Source of the DNA: Ustilaginoidea virens
Lineage: Eukaryota > Ascomycota > Sordariomycetes > Hypocreales > Clavicipitaceae
Direction: 5' to 3'
Length of the DNA: 64,000 nucleotides
NCBI RefSeq assembly: GCF_000687475.1
Contig: NC_057320.1
Span: 186,001-250,000, forward strand
The position numbers and the translations under genes are program-made. How positions within the stretch are numbered: the first letter of the stretch is position 1; each line of letters begins with the position of its first letter. Positions 36,401 to 47,600 of this stretch are shown here, one piece after another. The notes beneath the pieces are model-generated. The model had not been told where the DNA came from. It was given only the letters and a program-made list of their open reading frames with translations, and searched no databases.

Positions 36401-38170
36401 GACGACCCAGCAAATACCATGGTCACTGTGGCTGCAGCCAGAGGCATTCTGGTCGAGTCAGCAGCCGGCCCTACTTGGTTATATGGTACAGCCTCTGAGC
36501 ACTCCATGCTCTATCAGTACAACTTCTACAACACGTCGAATATCTTTGCAGGAATGATCCAAACTGAGTCGCCTTACTTCCAATACGCAGCTGCCACAGA
36601 ATCGCCTGGTCCTTTCAAGGACTCTGTGGGACTCTTCAACAACGACCCTGACTTTTCGAATGACAATTGTAACGGAACAGACCTGTCGTGCCGCTTGTCG
36701 TGGGCTGTCATGGCCCAGGATACAGTCAACGTCACCATTGCTGGTGCAGGCCTCTATTCTTGGTTCGATGCGTACGATCAGTCGGTCTGCGTCGATGCCC
36801 AGAATTGCCAGCAGCGTCTCTTCAACGATCAGGGCAACAACGGCGGCTTCTGGCTTTGGAATTTAATCACTATCGGAGCCCAGGAAATGATCAGCAACAC
36901 CTTAACCAACGACTCCATCTATGCCAAGGAAAACACCCAGGCCATAGCTCATCCTTTTTGGAGTGCGCTTGCCAGCTACACGGATGATGCCACCCAGCGA
37001 GACATTTCGTGCGATGACGATGACACATCCCCGGCCTGCATGACCGAGACCATATGCGATAAAACAAAGAGCTTCGCCACCATGGACCAGCTTGCAGCCG
37101 CCAAGGGAACTTTTGCTGATGTTTGCGCCGACTATTATGCCATCAAGACTCTTCAGTCCACACTCAGAAGCAGCCTCGATACATACAAGTCGGTGAATAA
37201 GGGCTACGACGAAGTCTTTGGCAAATATCAGGAGTACGTCAAAGAAATGATTCCCATGGCGCTGTCACAGTTTATGTCAACGCCTAACGGGCTCGACGGT
37301 TCTCCCGGGCCTGGAAACAAGTATTTCCAGTGCACGTTCGAAGCCGATGATCTTGTGGAAACGCAACAATGCCCTTTCACTGAAATACAGCTGGCCTCGT
37401 ACGATTCATACACGATGACCTACAAGCTCGTCAACGAGAGCGGCTTTTTCGACGAGCTTTCCAAGACCTACAGCATCTCGAAGGACTGGGTAAAGTTTGG
37501 CCGGACCTCCATCAAGAACCACAAAGTCACTTGCCAACACGACTTGTGCACGCAGCCGTTCGACCAGGAACTGGTCAATTTCCCAAAGGCTGCCGATAAC
37601 ATACAGGTGGCGAACCCCAAGGATATCATCACCAAAGCTCTTCCCAACATTGGGAAGCTGCAAAACGCAATCGCCGCCCGAAGGATGGACGTGGCCTTGA
37701 ACACGTGGCTCGGGCCGACCAACGATATCGTGCAGGTCATCAGCATGCCCGTCTTCGCCATCCAGCAGGCACTTGACTCGATGGAGCAAGCCAAGGAGCT
37801 GGGGCAGGCGCAGGCTCAGAGGGACAAGACGCAACTGATCTTGACCATTCTCAGCATAGTCTTCGCGTTTGTACCTTTTCTCAATGAGCTGGCGCCGGAA
37901 ATTGCGGCTCTAGATGGCGTCTTTGCTATGCTGGGTGCCGCGGGCACCTTTGCCCTGGGGATCAAGAGCATCGTGGACGACCCTCTGTCCGCCCCGATGG
38001 AGATTTTGGGCTTCCTGACGCTTGGCGTGGGGAGGAGCGCGAAAGACTTTGCCAAGGTGGCGGATGCGCGGCGCGGCATCAAGGACGGCGATCTTGCCAA
38101 GATGGGGAAGACGTTCAAGAAGCATGATGATAGCCTCCAGAATGTCATCAAACGGAAGTGCAAGATTTGA
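33408..38170 (+). CDS. GH55 exo-beta-1,3-glucanase with long C-terminal extension; one frameshift
   Basis: Likely secreted beta-1,3-glucan hydrolase. Exons inferred: 33408..33526 (tentative), 33690..34077, 34139..34220, 34299..34438, 34498..34546, 34622..34680, 34771..35003, 35120..35537, 35596..36116, 36264..38170; all later joins are in phase. Both pectate-lyase-3-like beta-helix halves are present, each opening with a YGAKGDG-type motif (GGAKGDGVIDDTAAIN; VKDYGAKGDGVADDTAAV), plus IYFPAGTYLISSPI, GLHWQVAQATSL, YGGNQQYTVNSF and LQVAQCPK. Exon 7 has four surplus bases (a TACA/ATAC duplication at about 34893-34902) that break the frame before TDPGTTQIGIF. Beyond the GH55 region lie about 350 extra residues, with a hydrophobic segment ILTILSIVFAFVPFLNEL and DDPLSAPMEILGFLTLG, resembling the C-terminal module of killer-toxin-like (subgroup C) chitinases. 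The N terminus is unresolved. Confidence 0.78.
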
Positions 38171-38393
38171 GCGATGTGTGCAATGAATTCGGATATACAT
38201 CTGCATATGTGGGTGCGAACCAGAGTCCGCGGTTGATCTTGTCCCTAGGGGTTCATTTCCCAATTTTTTTTCTTTTTCATTTGTTTGGAGGAGCCTTGGA
38301 TAAAACGTTTTCCGTGTTTCTTAGTATAAAGTACCAGTCTCTTCTTTGGGTTTACTGTTGCATGCGCTCATAAGACGACGAAATAATTTTTGT

Positions 38394-38568
38394 AGAGTTG
38401 GCCTAGGTCCCAGTACGTAGGGCGCGCGCGGGATGCTACTGCATCGACATCGAAATCACGGTACCACCTATCAGAGGTATTGACCTTCCCTGATGTGACT
38501 GTATTGTGACTTTACTTATGACTATCTAAGAGGGAAGAAGAAGATAAGACTGAGGGCGACGATGTGCC
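38394..38568 (+). repeat. LTR-like direct repeat, left copy
   Basis: About 175 bp, nearly identical to 40306-40484; the right copy has a 4-base insertion (CTGT) before AAGAGGGAAG and a few substitutions. Confidence 0.85.
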
Positions 38569-38579
38569 GCGAGATATTA

Positions 38580-38970
38580 GAAGGTTGTGCTCCTAGTCGG
38601 CATAACCAGGCAGCGGCAGCTAGTAAGGGCCTGCCGTATTAGCTGCTGCAAAGGTTAATTATCTGGAAGACTGCGGCAGCGGCAGCCGGTAGGGGCCTGC
38701 CGCAGCAGTCAGTTGATAGGGCCGATATATCGCATCGGCGGGAAGGGCCGCAGCAGCGGCAGCCGGAAGGAGTATGCCGCGATGGTTAATAGAGATAGTG
38801 GCAGCTATATAATAGCCTCTGGCAGTCTATATCTCTATTAATAGGGCCGAAGGAAGGGTCCAATAATTGACAGAGGCAGCAGCAGCCAATAAGGGGCCTA
38901 CCGCAATAGTCGACATTGACAGGGCCAATAAGGGCAGTATCGGCCGCGATTGACAGGGCCGCGGCAGCCG
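38580..38970. repeat. GC-rich degenerate repeat field
   Basis: Repeated cores of GGCAGCGGCAGC, GGGGCCTGCCGC and GATAGGGCC recur at irregular spacing. Likely part of the surrounding element. Confidence 0.6.
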
Positions 38971-39663
38971 TTAGGGGGCTTGTGAGGGTCTTTCTGATGA
39001 GGGCCTTTGTAATGCTGTTCGTAATGCTGTTTGTGATGCTATTTGTGATACTGTTTGTGATGCTATATGTGATGCCGTTTGTGATGATATTTGCCCTACT
39101 GTTAATGGTGCTTGTGATATGGCTCTTGTGCCTGTGACTGTATATGCGTTTTGAATCATTCGCATCTGTATCTCTCGCTCGGTATAAGCAATAGCCACAT
39201 GTGGTTCCCTATAAGGATTAAGTTGCGATACAAACCTCTGGCATCGTAGTTGTCGGTCTATCTCTTCTTGCGGCCAGATGGGGTTTTCTTGCTGCTGTAG
39301 GCAGTTGACTAAGGCTGGTACAGTTGGTGAACCTGATGGTCCTACATATACGCCGTGTTCACGTAGAACTATGCGTAATTCGCGTATTAATTTGCTGTTC
39401 ATCCGGTTGAATAGTGCTGTACTCCATTCGCTAAAGTCATCGCAAAATAAATCCCAGAGATCATCATCAATATCATTGCCTATATGGTAGGCATTAAAGA
39501 GGTAGATTATCCGGTTATGTAACTCTATATCCGTTGCATTTTGAGGATGAATACGTTCATTTGCATGAATCCAATTCTTATCAATATGCCCAGCATACTT
39601 TTGTATTCGCTGGGGTAGTGATAATTGTAGTGGTGATGGTAATGATGGTCGTGATGGATCCAT
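38971..39663 (-). CDS. Putative gag-like protein of a retroelement
   Basis: Open frame; the ATG at 39663 (MDPSRPSLPSP) is preferred over the upstream one at 39783, which lies in a tandem repeat. 230 aa. The body (HIDKNWIHANERIHPQNATD, DDDLWDLFCDDFSEW, RELRIVLREHGVYV) recalls the N-terminal gag-like ORFs of fungal retroelements, from memory only. The C terminus repeats SQTAS/SQTVSQIASQTAL, encoded by TGTGATG-type repeats at 39028-39110. No zinc knuckle or protease motif is present. It lies between the two direct repeats. It may be inactive. Confidence 0.4.
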   Translation of the reverse strand: MDPSRPSLPSPLQLSLPQRIQKYAGHIDKNWIHANERIHPQNATDIELHNRIIYLFNAYHIGNDIDDDLWDLFCDDFSEWSTALFNRMNSKLIRELRIVLREHGVYVGPSGSPTVPALVNCLQQQENPIWPQEEIDRQLRCQRFVSQLNPYREPHVAIAYTEREIQMRMIQNAYTVTGTRAISQAPLTVGQISSQTASHIASQTVSQIASQTALRTALQRPSSERPSQAP

Positions 39664-39706
39664 AATGCTCAAAGGTGGAAAAGAGAGAAAAGGTGTAAAT
39701 ATGGTT

Positions 39707-39853
39707 GCTAAATGGTATCGTCCAAGGTCGTGATATATAGCCTGTTTGCAGAGTGTAATTTCGTCGCTAAATGGTATCGTCAAAAACCGTGATATATAAC
39801 CTTTTTGCAGAGTGTAATTTCGTCGCTAAATGGTATCGTCAAATGTGATATTT
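39707..39853. repeat. 59-bp tandem repeat, about 2.5 copies
   Basis: Units begin GCTAAATGGTATCG at 39707, 39766 and 39825 with a strict 59-bp period; the third is partial. Confidence 0.85.
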
Positions 39854-39904
39854 AGCAGTATTATCAAGCCTCGTAATGGACGAGAGGAGGAAAGGTTAAC
39901 ATGC

Positions 39905-40392
39905 GTAATACCTCTAATAGGTGATACCGTGATTTTAACGTCGATACAGTAGCATCCCGCGCGCGCCCTATATACTGGGACCTAGGCCAGCTCAACACTA
40001 ACATGCGTAATTTATTCCCCTGGTTAGCGCGATCTTACCGAAATCGCCTCTTTTAAGCTGTATCTCTCGCTGATCTATAGTAAACCATCTAAGCAGGATA
40101 GCAAAGTTAATACTTTCTAACCTGTGAGTGGTACTATTGTCAACACTGATCAGTGGTAGTAATAGCACCACTCACAGGTTAGAAAGTATTAACTTTGCTT
40201 TCCTGATTAGAAGGTTTACCGCAGATCAGCGAGAAATATAGCTTAGAAGAGGCGATTTCGGTAAGATCGCGCTAACCAGAGGAATAAATTACGCATATAA
40301 GTGCTGAGTTGGCCTAGGTCCCAGTATATAGGGCGCGCGCGGGATGCTACTGCATCGACGTCGAAATCAGGGTATTACCTATCAGAGGTATT
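39905..40392. repeat. Large palindrome (foldback), arms ~225 bp, loop ~34 bp
   Basis: The left arm (39905-40132) and the right arm (40167-40392) are inverted copies: CTAACCTGTGAGTGGT pairs with ACCACTCACAGGTTAG next to the loop, GCGATCTTACCGAAATCGCC with its complement further out, and the GCGCGCGCCC/CCTAGGCC block near the ends. Differences are scattered substitutions. The right arm overlaps the right direct repeat. Confidence 0.85.
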
Positions 40393-40484
40393 GACCTTCC
40401 CTGATGTGATTGTATTGTGACTTTACTTATGACTATCTACTGTAAGAGGGAAGAAGACGATAAGACTAAGGGCGACGATGTGCC
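40306..40484 (+). repeat. LTR-like direct repeat, right copy
   Basis: Same orientation as 38394-38568. Its first part also forms the outer half of the palindrome's right arm. Confidence 0.85.
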
Positions 40485-41399
40485 CTATATATGTGTATGT
40501 GTGCCGCGCATGCTGTGGCCACGTATGCGTGCCGTAGCCAGGCATGTATGCTGTGGCCACATATGCCGCGTCATCATCAGGTGCGCTGACTAACTGACTG
40601 ACTGACTGACCGACGATTCCGACAATTTTCATTTAGAGGATAGATCAACAAGGGAGTTTCGCAACTGACACAGTTCTGGATATGTTTATAGATAGGCTCA
40701 AGTATTAGAAGGAAGACCAAAATAGACTTGGGCATAAGTTTATACTTGAGACAAGTACATGGTCCATTTGCCAAGGCCAAAGTCCCATCGACGCAGCAAA
40801 CAGATCCGTCTAGCTATGATCGTGCTTTGGCGGCATCGCATCAGACCTAGGTAATCTTTCCGCACGTAGAAAAAGTCCTCCGTAAAGCACAGTACCTCAC
40901 TCTTGGCGCAGTGACCATTGTGCCGACGACCGACTCCAACAGTCCCGGATCGTTCCTTGGCGCAAAATACGCTTTTTACATGCTTTGACACTCGAGGACA
41001 TTCGTGTCAAGTCCTCTTGGGGCTGTCTGGACTACTATCTTCTCTTTACACGGCTTCGAGCAAGCCATGCCTTCTGATGTTCCTCGCAACTTGGCGAGGG
41101 GCCTCATGTCGGAGCATGATGGATTCGAAACATGTACGGGATGAGCTTGATCAAGGGAGCTCAATGTCGGCTCTTGCGCAGTTGACAAGCCGGTCAAAGG
41201 GTGAAAACGGGAAGCTCTCGGGACACCCTTGCATGCCAGGATTCGTGCGGCAGGAGTCAATGAGCATTGTGCTTACTACTGCTCAAGAGTGATATCGGGC
41301 CCATTACTCGTCAGCCTCCCACGCCAGAATCCTCTTCCATCTCTTGCATTTTCCTCTCCACAGACGCCTTTACGTCGGACTTGTCCGGCTCATCCACCA
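40485..41399. other. Intergenic region
   Basis: No gene recognised. Short repeats only: GTGTATG and a GACTGACTGACTGACC tract near 40590-40612. Confidence 0.4.
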
Positions 41400-42620
41400 C
41401 GTGCAGCCTCTATAACCACGCGGATGCTCCGAATCGCGAGTCCAGCTCCCGCCAAAGTATGGCGTCAAAAGCAAGATTCTCGCGCGCGCCGCAAAGCGAC
41501 CCAGCCATCGGCAGCATCCCACCCGCCTTCATTTTGGGGGAAAAATCGCTGGCCATCCCCCAGCCGGCCCGACCTTGTCGAGCTGTCCTCGGCGTTGTTG
41601 ATCGCTTTCAACAACGTCTGCAGACGGTGCGCGTACATCCCCGTCCAGCTTTCCACGCCATCTGGCCAGCACTCTTGCTGCTGGGGGAGCGGCCTCCGCG
41701 GCAGGGCGAAGGAGGACTCGGCCAACGCAGCATAGGTAAATTCCCAGTCTACCACGCGGACGATTCGCGTGTGCGCATCTGGCGGGACGTTGGACGGCCG
41801 CAGGTCATCACGCCAGAGCTGAAATTTGGTCCGCTGGTGAGCGTGCCGGACGTGACTTTGCGTTGCCTGGCGAGTCTGTGGAATAAATGCCGGCGATGTA
41901 CGTGCGCTGGCAGTCGGTTTCGGAGGCCAGCATCATCTCTGCGGTTGCTTTAGATGGCCAGCACGCAGCTGTGCTACAGCCAAGAAGCCGTGCGAGGTGT
42001 TGAAAAATCTCGCTGGGCAACTTATCGAGGCAGAGTATGTACCCAGTCGTGCCAGCTCGTTCATGTGGATGGAGAGGCGCCGAGCTTCGCACGTAGATTT
42101 GTGACCCTCCAGCTTGGACAGCCGCTGAAGGACATCTGCGAGCTGGCGATGGAGCATTTGCAGCTTGTCCGGGTGGACATGCGGGTCAACGCGTGGCCGT
42201 TGCCTCCAACCTCGCTGGGGCCTGTTCGATACCTTGCCGACGTCCGTCTTGTGGTTCATGTATGCTATGTCGACAAACTGGCCGAGCCCAAGGGGACTCT
42301 CTTTCATTCCCCAGTGCAGGATAAAAGGCACGGGTATGGATGTGTTATCCCGGGATATACTTGACGGTAGCGACCTCGTTTCGGATCTTTCTCAGGGAAC
42401 ATGGCGCAGCCTGGCTTAGGAAGGCGGATCAGGGAAGAGCCACCGCCTCGAGATTTTCATGCGGAAAAGGGGCGTTGAACGCGCCGGCTTTGGGGGCCGC
42501 ACTTCGGTCGGGATGCCTTGGCGATGTTTGGCGATGAACTCGGCAATTGCTCGGAGGATTTTTTCTTCAAGGGTATTTTTCGCTTTCCTCCCACGCGGCA
42601 TCGTCGAAACGCATTCGGGG
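41400..42620 (-). pseudogene. Degenerate APH/choline-kinase-like phosphotransferase gene
   Basis: On the minus strand, pieces of the large fungal aminoglycoside-phosphotransferase-like (protein-kinase-like) family appear in order but in different frames. First comes MRFDDAAWEESEKYP at about 42605 with an early stop. It is followed by ILRAIAEFIAKHRQGIPTE, GMKESPLGLGQFVDIAYM, DKLQMLHRQLADVLQRL, RLSIHMNELARLGT, the catalytic-loop-like LWRDDLRPSNV near 41800, and the metal-binding-loop region VVDWEFTYAA at about 41740, running to about 41465. The gene is too broken for a functional product. The ATP-binding part near PTEVRPPKP is hardly recognisable. Confidence 0.7.
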
Positions 42621-44540
42621 CTCCACTTCCTCCTCATCGTGTGTCAAGGAGACAATCGGATTTTCCCCCGTTTCAATAATTCCATTCTTGCCATTGGACT
42701 GATGAGCAAAGATGGACATGGTGTTGATGGAGCTTGCTGGGGATGCTTGGCCAGGCACAGCAAGCACCCCAGGGCCGTATTTATCCTCGAGGCATTGAAG
42801 GCCGCGATTCCAAACTTTAGGGTGAGCCCAAACTGTGTTGACCTGACCCTACTTGACGCACAGCTCTGGGCTGCCTGGACTTCTTCCGTGTGTCAATGGC
42901 ACAGTGGAAGCGGAGGTAGCTAGACGGGAAAAAATTAGTCCGGCCTAGGTACCGAAGTACCTAGTACCGTAAGTGGTTTACGGGCCAACATCGGGCCTCC
43001 GGTATCTGCCGGCGCAGCAGAGGTTGATTACATACAACGAAGTCCGGGGCTGCATTGGGTCTAGCTTCTCTCTTCCCTTGGGACTGATCCCTAGGCATCG
43101 GAGCATCATCGATGCACTTTAATCAATCGAATGCGCAAGGCGGAGCGTGCACTGGCGTCAAGTAACAGAACATGCAGTTACCGTCCTTCGGGATCATTAT
43201 CCTCAACCTCAGCCCTCAGCCCGGCTTCAAGGCGATGAAGCAGACTGATGTCCGCAGGGGGGAGGGGAAAAAAAGGGAAAGACAAGAAAAAGAAAAGAAA
43301 AGGAGGGCAAAAGGGGAAAAGGGTGAACGAAAGAAGCAAATTGTGGACCTTGGAGGCTGTCTCGGGGCACCCATGGGTTCTGCAGTACGTACCGTCTCCT
43401 CTAAACGTCCCTTGTGCTGCCTCGTGCTGTCCCTCCCTCCCTCCCCCCCCCCCCCCCCCGGGCCCAAAAACCCCCAGTCATGTTTTTTTTATTCACCACA
43501 ACAACCCCAAGTCCTGACTGCAGCTTCAATCCGTTACCTTACCTCCCCCGACTCTCTGTCCTGGAGGATTGACTGCAAGTCGCGGTGCTCGACCCCTCGC
43601 TCCCTTCCTTACACGCCCATTGAGCTTTTGCTCTCGCTACAGAGCTAGTCGTGCGTCAATCTGCGGCCCTCGGGTTCTTCTGTGTGTTTCCGCCACCTAT
43701 GCCTGGGCACGAGTCGTGACCAGCCAGCCGTCAACTGTGAACCCCCTTGAACCTCTCCGCTGAGGCCGCTCTGCCTCCCTCCCTGAACGGTTATTGGCAG
43801 CCTCTCCCGGCTACCCAAGGCCACGCTGCCAACGCCACCAGGCCTCTTGACTCTCTCAACCTCCCAAACTCCAGTCTGCAGCCAGCGTTGTCCACGGGAG
43901 TGTTTTGTCATTACCACCCGCTTCAGTCGCCTGCCGCCGCTGCTGGCTGGGAAATCAATCGCTTGCACCGGCCAAAAAAAGCCTTGGTCATCTGTCCACT
44001 TACTTACCCGCGAGCATAGGGGGCTTATTCGACTGCCATCGCCCTCACTCACTCCACCAGTGTCGAGTTGTGCCTCCGCCACCGCTTCACAAAGCGACCC
44101 GAAGCAACATCCCCCGTTTCGACCTGCCATCGTACATTTACTGCTGAGCCGGTGAAACGAGCGACCTCCTGTGTTGCTCCCTTGGCTTCATCCGAGATAT
44201 CGCCGTGGCGCATACCATCATCGCCCCTGACGACCGAAAAGTTCGCTTCGCAGCCCCCCGAACCCAGATTCGGTGCATCAAATCCCCTTGGTGCTGCTGC
44301 ATCCACGCCACAGGGCTCTTCACATCGTCAGCCCCACGTCTCTTTCCTCTCCCAAATTGTCGTCGTGTCTTTCGAGGGGAAAAGGCGTGTGTGTCCCTTA
44401 CCCTACCTGGGCCGTACCGTACCTCACCCTTGCTCTGAACCGAGATAGTGCGACACATCTCATACCACGTATTCGTGTCCCAAGTCACTCGAGGTAAGGG
44501 GTCCTAGGTTGCCAAGCGCCTTTGGCCTTTGTATCCCACA
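42621..44540. other. Intergenic region with pin4-like promoter and 5' leader
   Basis: About 1.9 kb without a recognised gene. The part from about 43200 is pyrimidine/purine-skewed and includes a C17 run (43443-43459); this and the many short ORFs are typical of a long fungal 5' leader of a regulatory gene. Confidence 0.5.
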
Positions 44541-46609
44541 ATGAGCCAACAACCACACGATCTGGGCTATCTCGACTATGCAAATCCCGCGAACCGCTCC
44601 CCGACGTCGTCCAGACAGAACTATGCAGGTGGCTTCGCATCAGGGCTGACTCTGCCTCGCCAGCCCCCCCCGCGGCCCTTTGACGGCCATCTGGGCTCTT
44701 CTGCACTCTATCCTTCTGACAGAATAGGGGGAGGCTACAATCCTCGAGCCATGGACACCATGACCGGCCCCGTAGGCATGTCCGGCGGCTACATGCTTGA
44801 TAACGGTCAGTCCTGGAACTACAATTCGATTGGCGTTGCCACGGTCAACGGCGCTATTAACGGTCCGGGTCGGCAAAGGAGCGTGAACCGACGGGCTGCC
44901 CTGCCTCAAGTACGTGACGGCGCATCATGCGTTTGATTGCTGCCTTTGCTTTTGGAAGCTGACAAGGCTGCTTTTTTTTCCTTAGAATTGGACGGACCAG
45001 AACGGTATGGGCATGGTGAATGCTGGCCTGCACCCATTCCCCGCCGGCCTCGGTGGACACTTGTCAAACGGTGGACTTCGCGTCGATCACGGTCAGGCTC
45101 ACACCTCCCCAGACCTCCGCTCAACTGCGTCGGACGGTGAACAGCTCATCCCCACCGCGATTGTGATCAAGAACATACCTTTTGCGGTCCGCAAAGAAAC
45201 CTTGGCGTCCATCATGCTGGATATGAACCTTCCTCAGCCGTACGCCTTCAATTACCATTTCGACAACGGCGTTTTCAGAGGACTCGCCTTTGCCAACTTC
45301 CAGTCAGCCGAGGACACAAGGGTAGTGATTGAAGCCATGAACGGCATGGACGTTCACGGTCGGAAGCTTCGGGTCGAGTACAAGAAAATGCTGCCGGAAG
45401 CGGAGCGAGAACGCATCGAACGTGAGAAGCGAGAGAGGCGCGGCCAGCTTGAGGAACAACACCGTGCTCCCATCCTTCACCAACAAAGCTCCATTCAGTC
45501 GCTTGGCAGCATGTCGCAGTCCCAGCCGCGCGTTTCGTCCTCTCACTTGGGTATGGTGATGCTCGAGAAAACCAAAACTTGGACTCCTTTGCTGACGTGC
45601 CTCGCTTTGCCAGGAGATGTTGATTTGAATGACCCCCATTCCCTCGAGTTTTATACCGAGCTTGTCATGTTCAAGCGGGACGACAGCCGGGAGATTCTAG
45701 TCTTTCCCCCTTGCATCAGCCCGGAGCACCGTCGATCGATCCACATCCTTGCGCACCACATGGGACTCGAGCACCAGTCTATGGGAGAGGCCGATTCTAG
45801 ACAGCTCACTGTGCTGAAGAGGCAGCAACCCTCGCCGACGGCTATTGTGCAGAATGCGCCAGCCAACAACCTGGACGCGCATAAGCGTGGGTTGAGCCGG
45901 GCAGCCACCTTTGACTTTGCAGCCGATCGGGAGTCTCGAGCGGCCGGGAACAACTACTCTCACATGATGGGACGCCAAGGCCCTACGCTGGAACTCCCAG
46001 GAAGTCCCGACGGAGTTGTCTTGCCCAACAATCTGCGAGCCGCCAAGAGTTTTGCCGATCTCAGATCCTTCACCCCTAGCCCCTCGCAGGCGTCCTCGAG
46101 CTATCTGGGGCCCGGGTCTGGCATGAACAGCATGGCGCCGGGCTCCACCGCCCGATTCGGCGACTACATGGGCAGCGTTGGTCAAACAAGCCACTCTGGC
46201 AACCCCGGCACCCCAGGGCCCAAAGGCGACGGCTTCATTGCCGGCCTCGGTGCACTGAGTCTGAGTCCTTACGACACAAATGCTGCCATGCAACAAGCCC
46301 GAAATGCCCCTGGCGCAATTGGCAGTCAACGACCCGGCGCCAACATGAACAACAAGCAAGGAGCTCCCGAAAGACAACCTCGTGGGCCCGAATGGGAGTC
46401 GACTGCTGGTTTCGGCGGTCGTGGTCGGCCCAATGGTCACATGCAGCGCGGCAGTGGTACGTTGAAGACAATGAAACGTGTTTGACCAAACGTGGCAAAA
46501 CAAAAAGAAGAAAGGAAAAAAAATAAAAACTGACAACGCCCTTGCAGATTCTTCAGACAGCGGCGCTCGGGGGGCGACCAACTCGGCCGGTGCTTCTAGA
46601 TATCACTAA
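44541..46609 (+). CDS. pin4: RRM + R3H RNA-binding protein, Pin4/Cip1-2 family
   Basis: Homologue of budding yeast Pin4/Mdt1 and fission yeast Cip1/Cip2, cytoplasmic RNA-binding proteins linked to checkpoint and stress mRNA control. Four exons, join(44541..44909, 44986..45550, 45614..46456, 46548..46609), give 612 aa. The RRM lies at about 181-258 (TAIVIKNIPFAVRKETL, FRGLAFANF), followed by a charged helix (ERERIEREKRERR), then an R3H domain near 314-375 (DPHSLEFYTELVMFKRD, RRSIHILAHHMGLEHQS). N and C termini are low-complexity. The last exon (62 nt) restores a Ser/Gly-rich end; the unspliced reading would stop at 46485. The 63-nt intron 2 is open and in phase, so a retained form would add 21 residues. 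Confidence 0.88.
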
Positions 46610-47569
46610 GCATCTTGCCATACGCAATGCCAGTTCTATCTGTTCCACGAAAAAAACCTTGCTTACGACGCTACGTGGACGAAAAGATACAGTCGACTTG
46701 TGCGGCTTCTCAGTTTATGATATTGTAATATTTGGATTTTTTTCCTTTTTTTTTTGTTTCCCTGTTTTGGGGTTTTTTTTTTTTTTTTGCGAACCTTTGC
46801 ACCGCGAGATTGTCTTTCAGGGGTTTGGAACACTTGCAGCATATATATTTTCACCAGTATTCTGATGAAAGACGGGCCAGCAGATGCGAGCGGGCAACAG
46901 TCAGCTCCTGCAGCCTGGTGGCGTCTTTGATGATGTCTAGCACCTCCGATGAGAGTATGAGATTACGGACCTGGATACAGCGCTATTCCACAAACATGGG
47001 CGACCATTACGAAAGATGACGACTCGCTTCCCATCTCGACTTGAGGCTTGTTCAATGTACCTTATTCCGACAAGATCTACGAACACGATTTTTTCTTCTA
47101 TTTTCTATTTTACTTTTTTTTTTTTTTTTGAAAAACCCATTCCTGACGATTACGACGTTTTAACGAGTTTCACGTCTAGACAGCCGCGCCGACTCGTCTT
47201 TTGCGAACGCAGCTCGGCGCGCCAGCAAAGCTAGCGAGAGAGAGCATCGGCAATGAAGACCAGCACACTATACCCGCCACCACGACCACCCCGTCTGGCC
47301 TCCAGGACCCATGGGCAACGACGACGACATACGACCGCGACCTGCCATGTTTCTCTTTTCAAACCTTTTGATTCTGGCCAGTCTCACACGCCCTTGGGGT
47401 AGGGTGCGACCGCGCGCATGGCAGCGATGGGCGACGCACGGGGTGAAGCGATCTGGTTGAGCATGAGCAAAAGAAACTGCATGACGAGGAGAAAACGAGA
47501 AAAAAAAGTATTTATTCATTGCGGCACCTTTATTGAATTTTTTTTCTTTTTTTGCTTTGTTTTTAGAGC

Positions 47570-47600
<31 letters not shown>

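Larger units (their letters stand above)
38394..40484. mobile_element. Composite transposon-derived block with direct repeats and palindrome
   Basis: Bounded by two direct copies of a ~175-bp sequence starting GTTGGCCTAGGTCCCAGT and ending GACGATGTGCC (38394-38568 and 40306-40484). Between them are a GC-rich degenerate repeat field, a minus-strand ORF with retroelement gag-like look, a 59-bp tandem repeat and a large palindrome that includes a third, inverted partial copy of the end repeat. No reverse transcriptase, integrase or transposase was seen, so this is a non-autonomous or decayed element, or two nested ones. Target-site duplications were not identified. Confidence 0.7.

Noticed and set aside
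38394..40484. Complete LTR retrotransposon
   Set aside because: No reverse transcriptase, integrase or protease and internal region is too short; called as a decayed or composite element.
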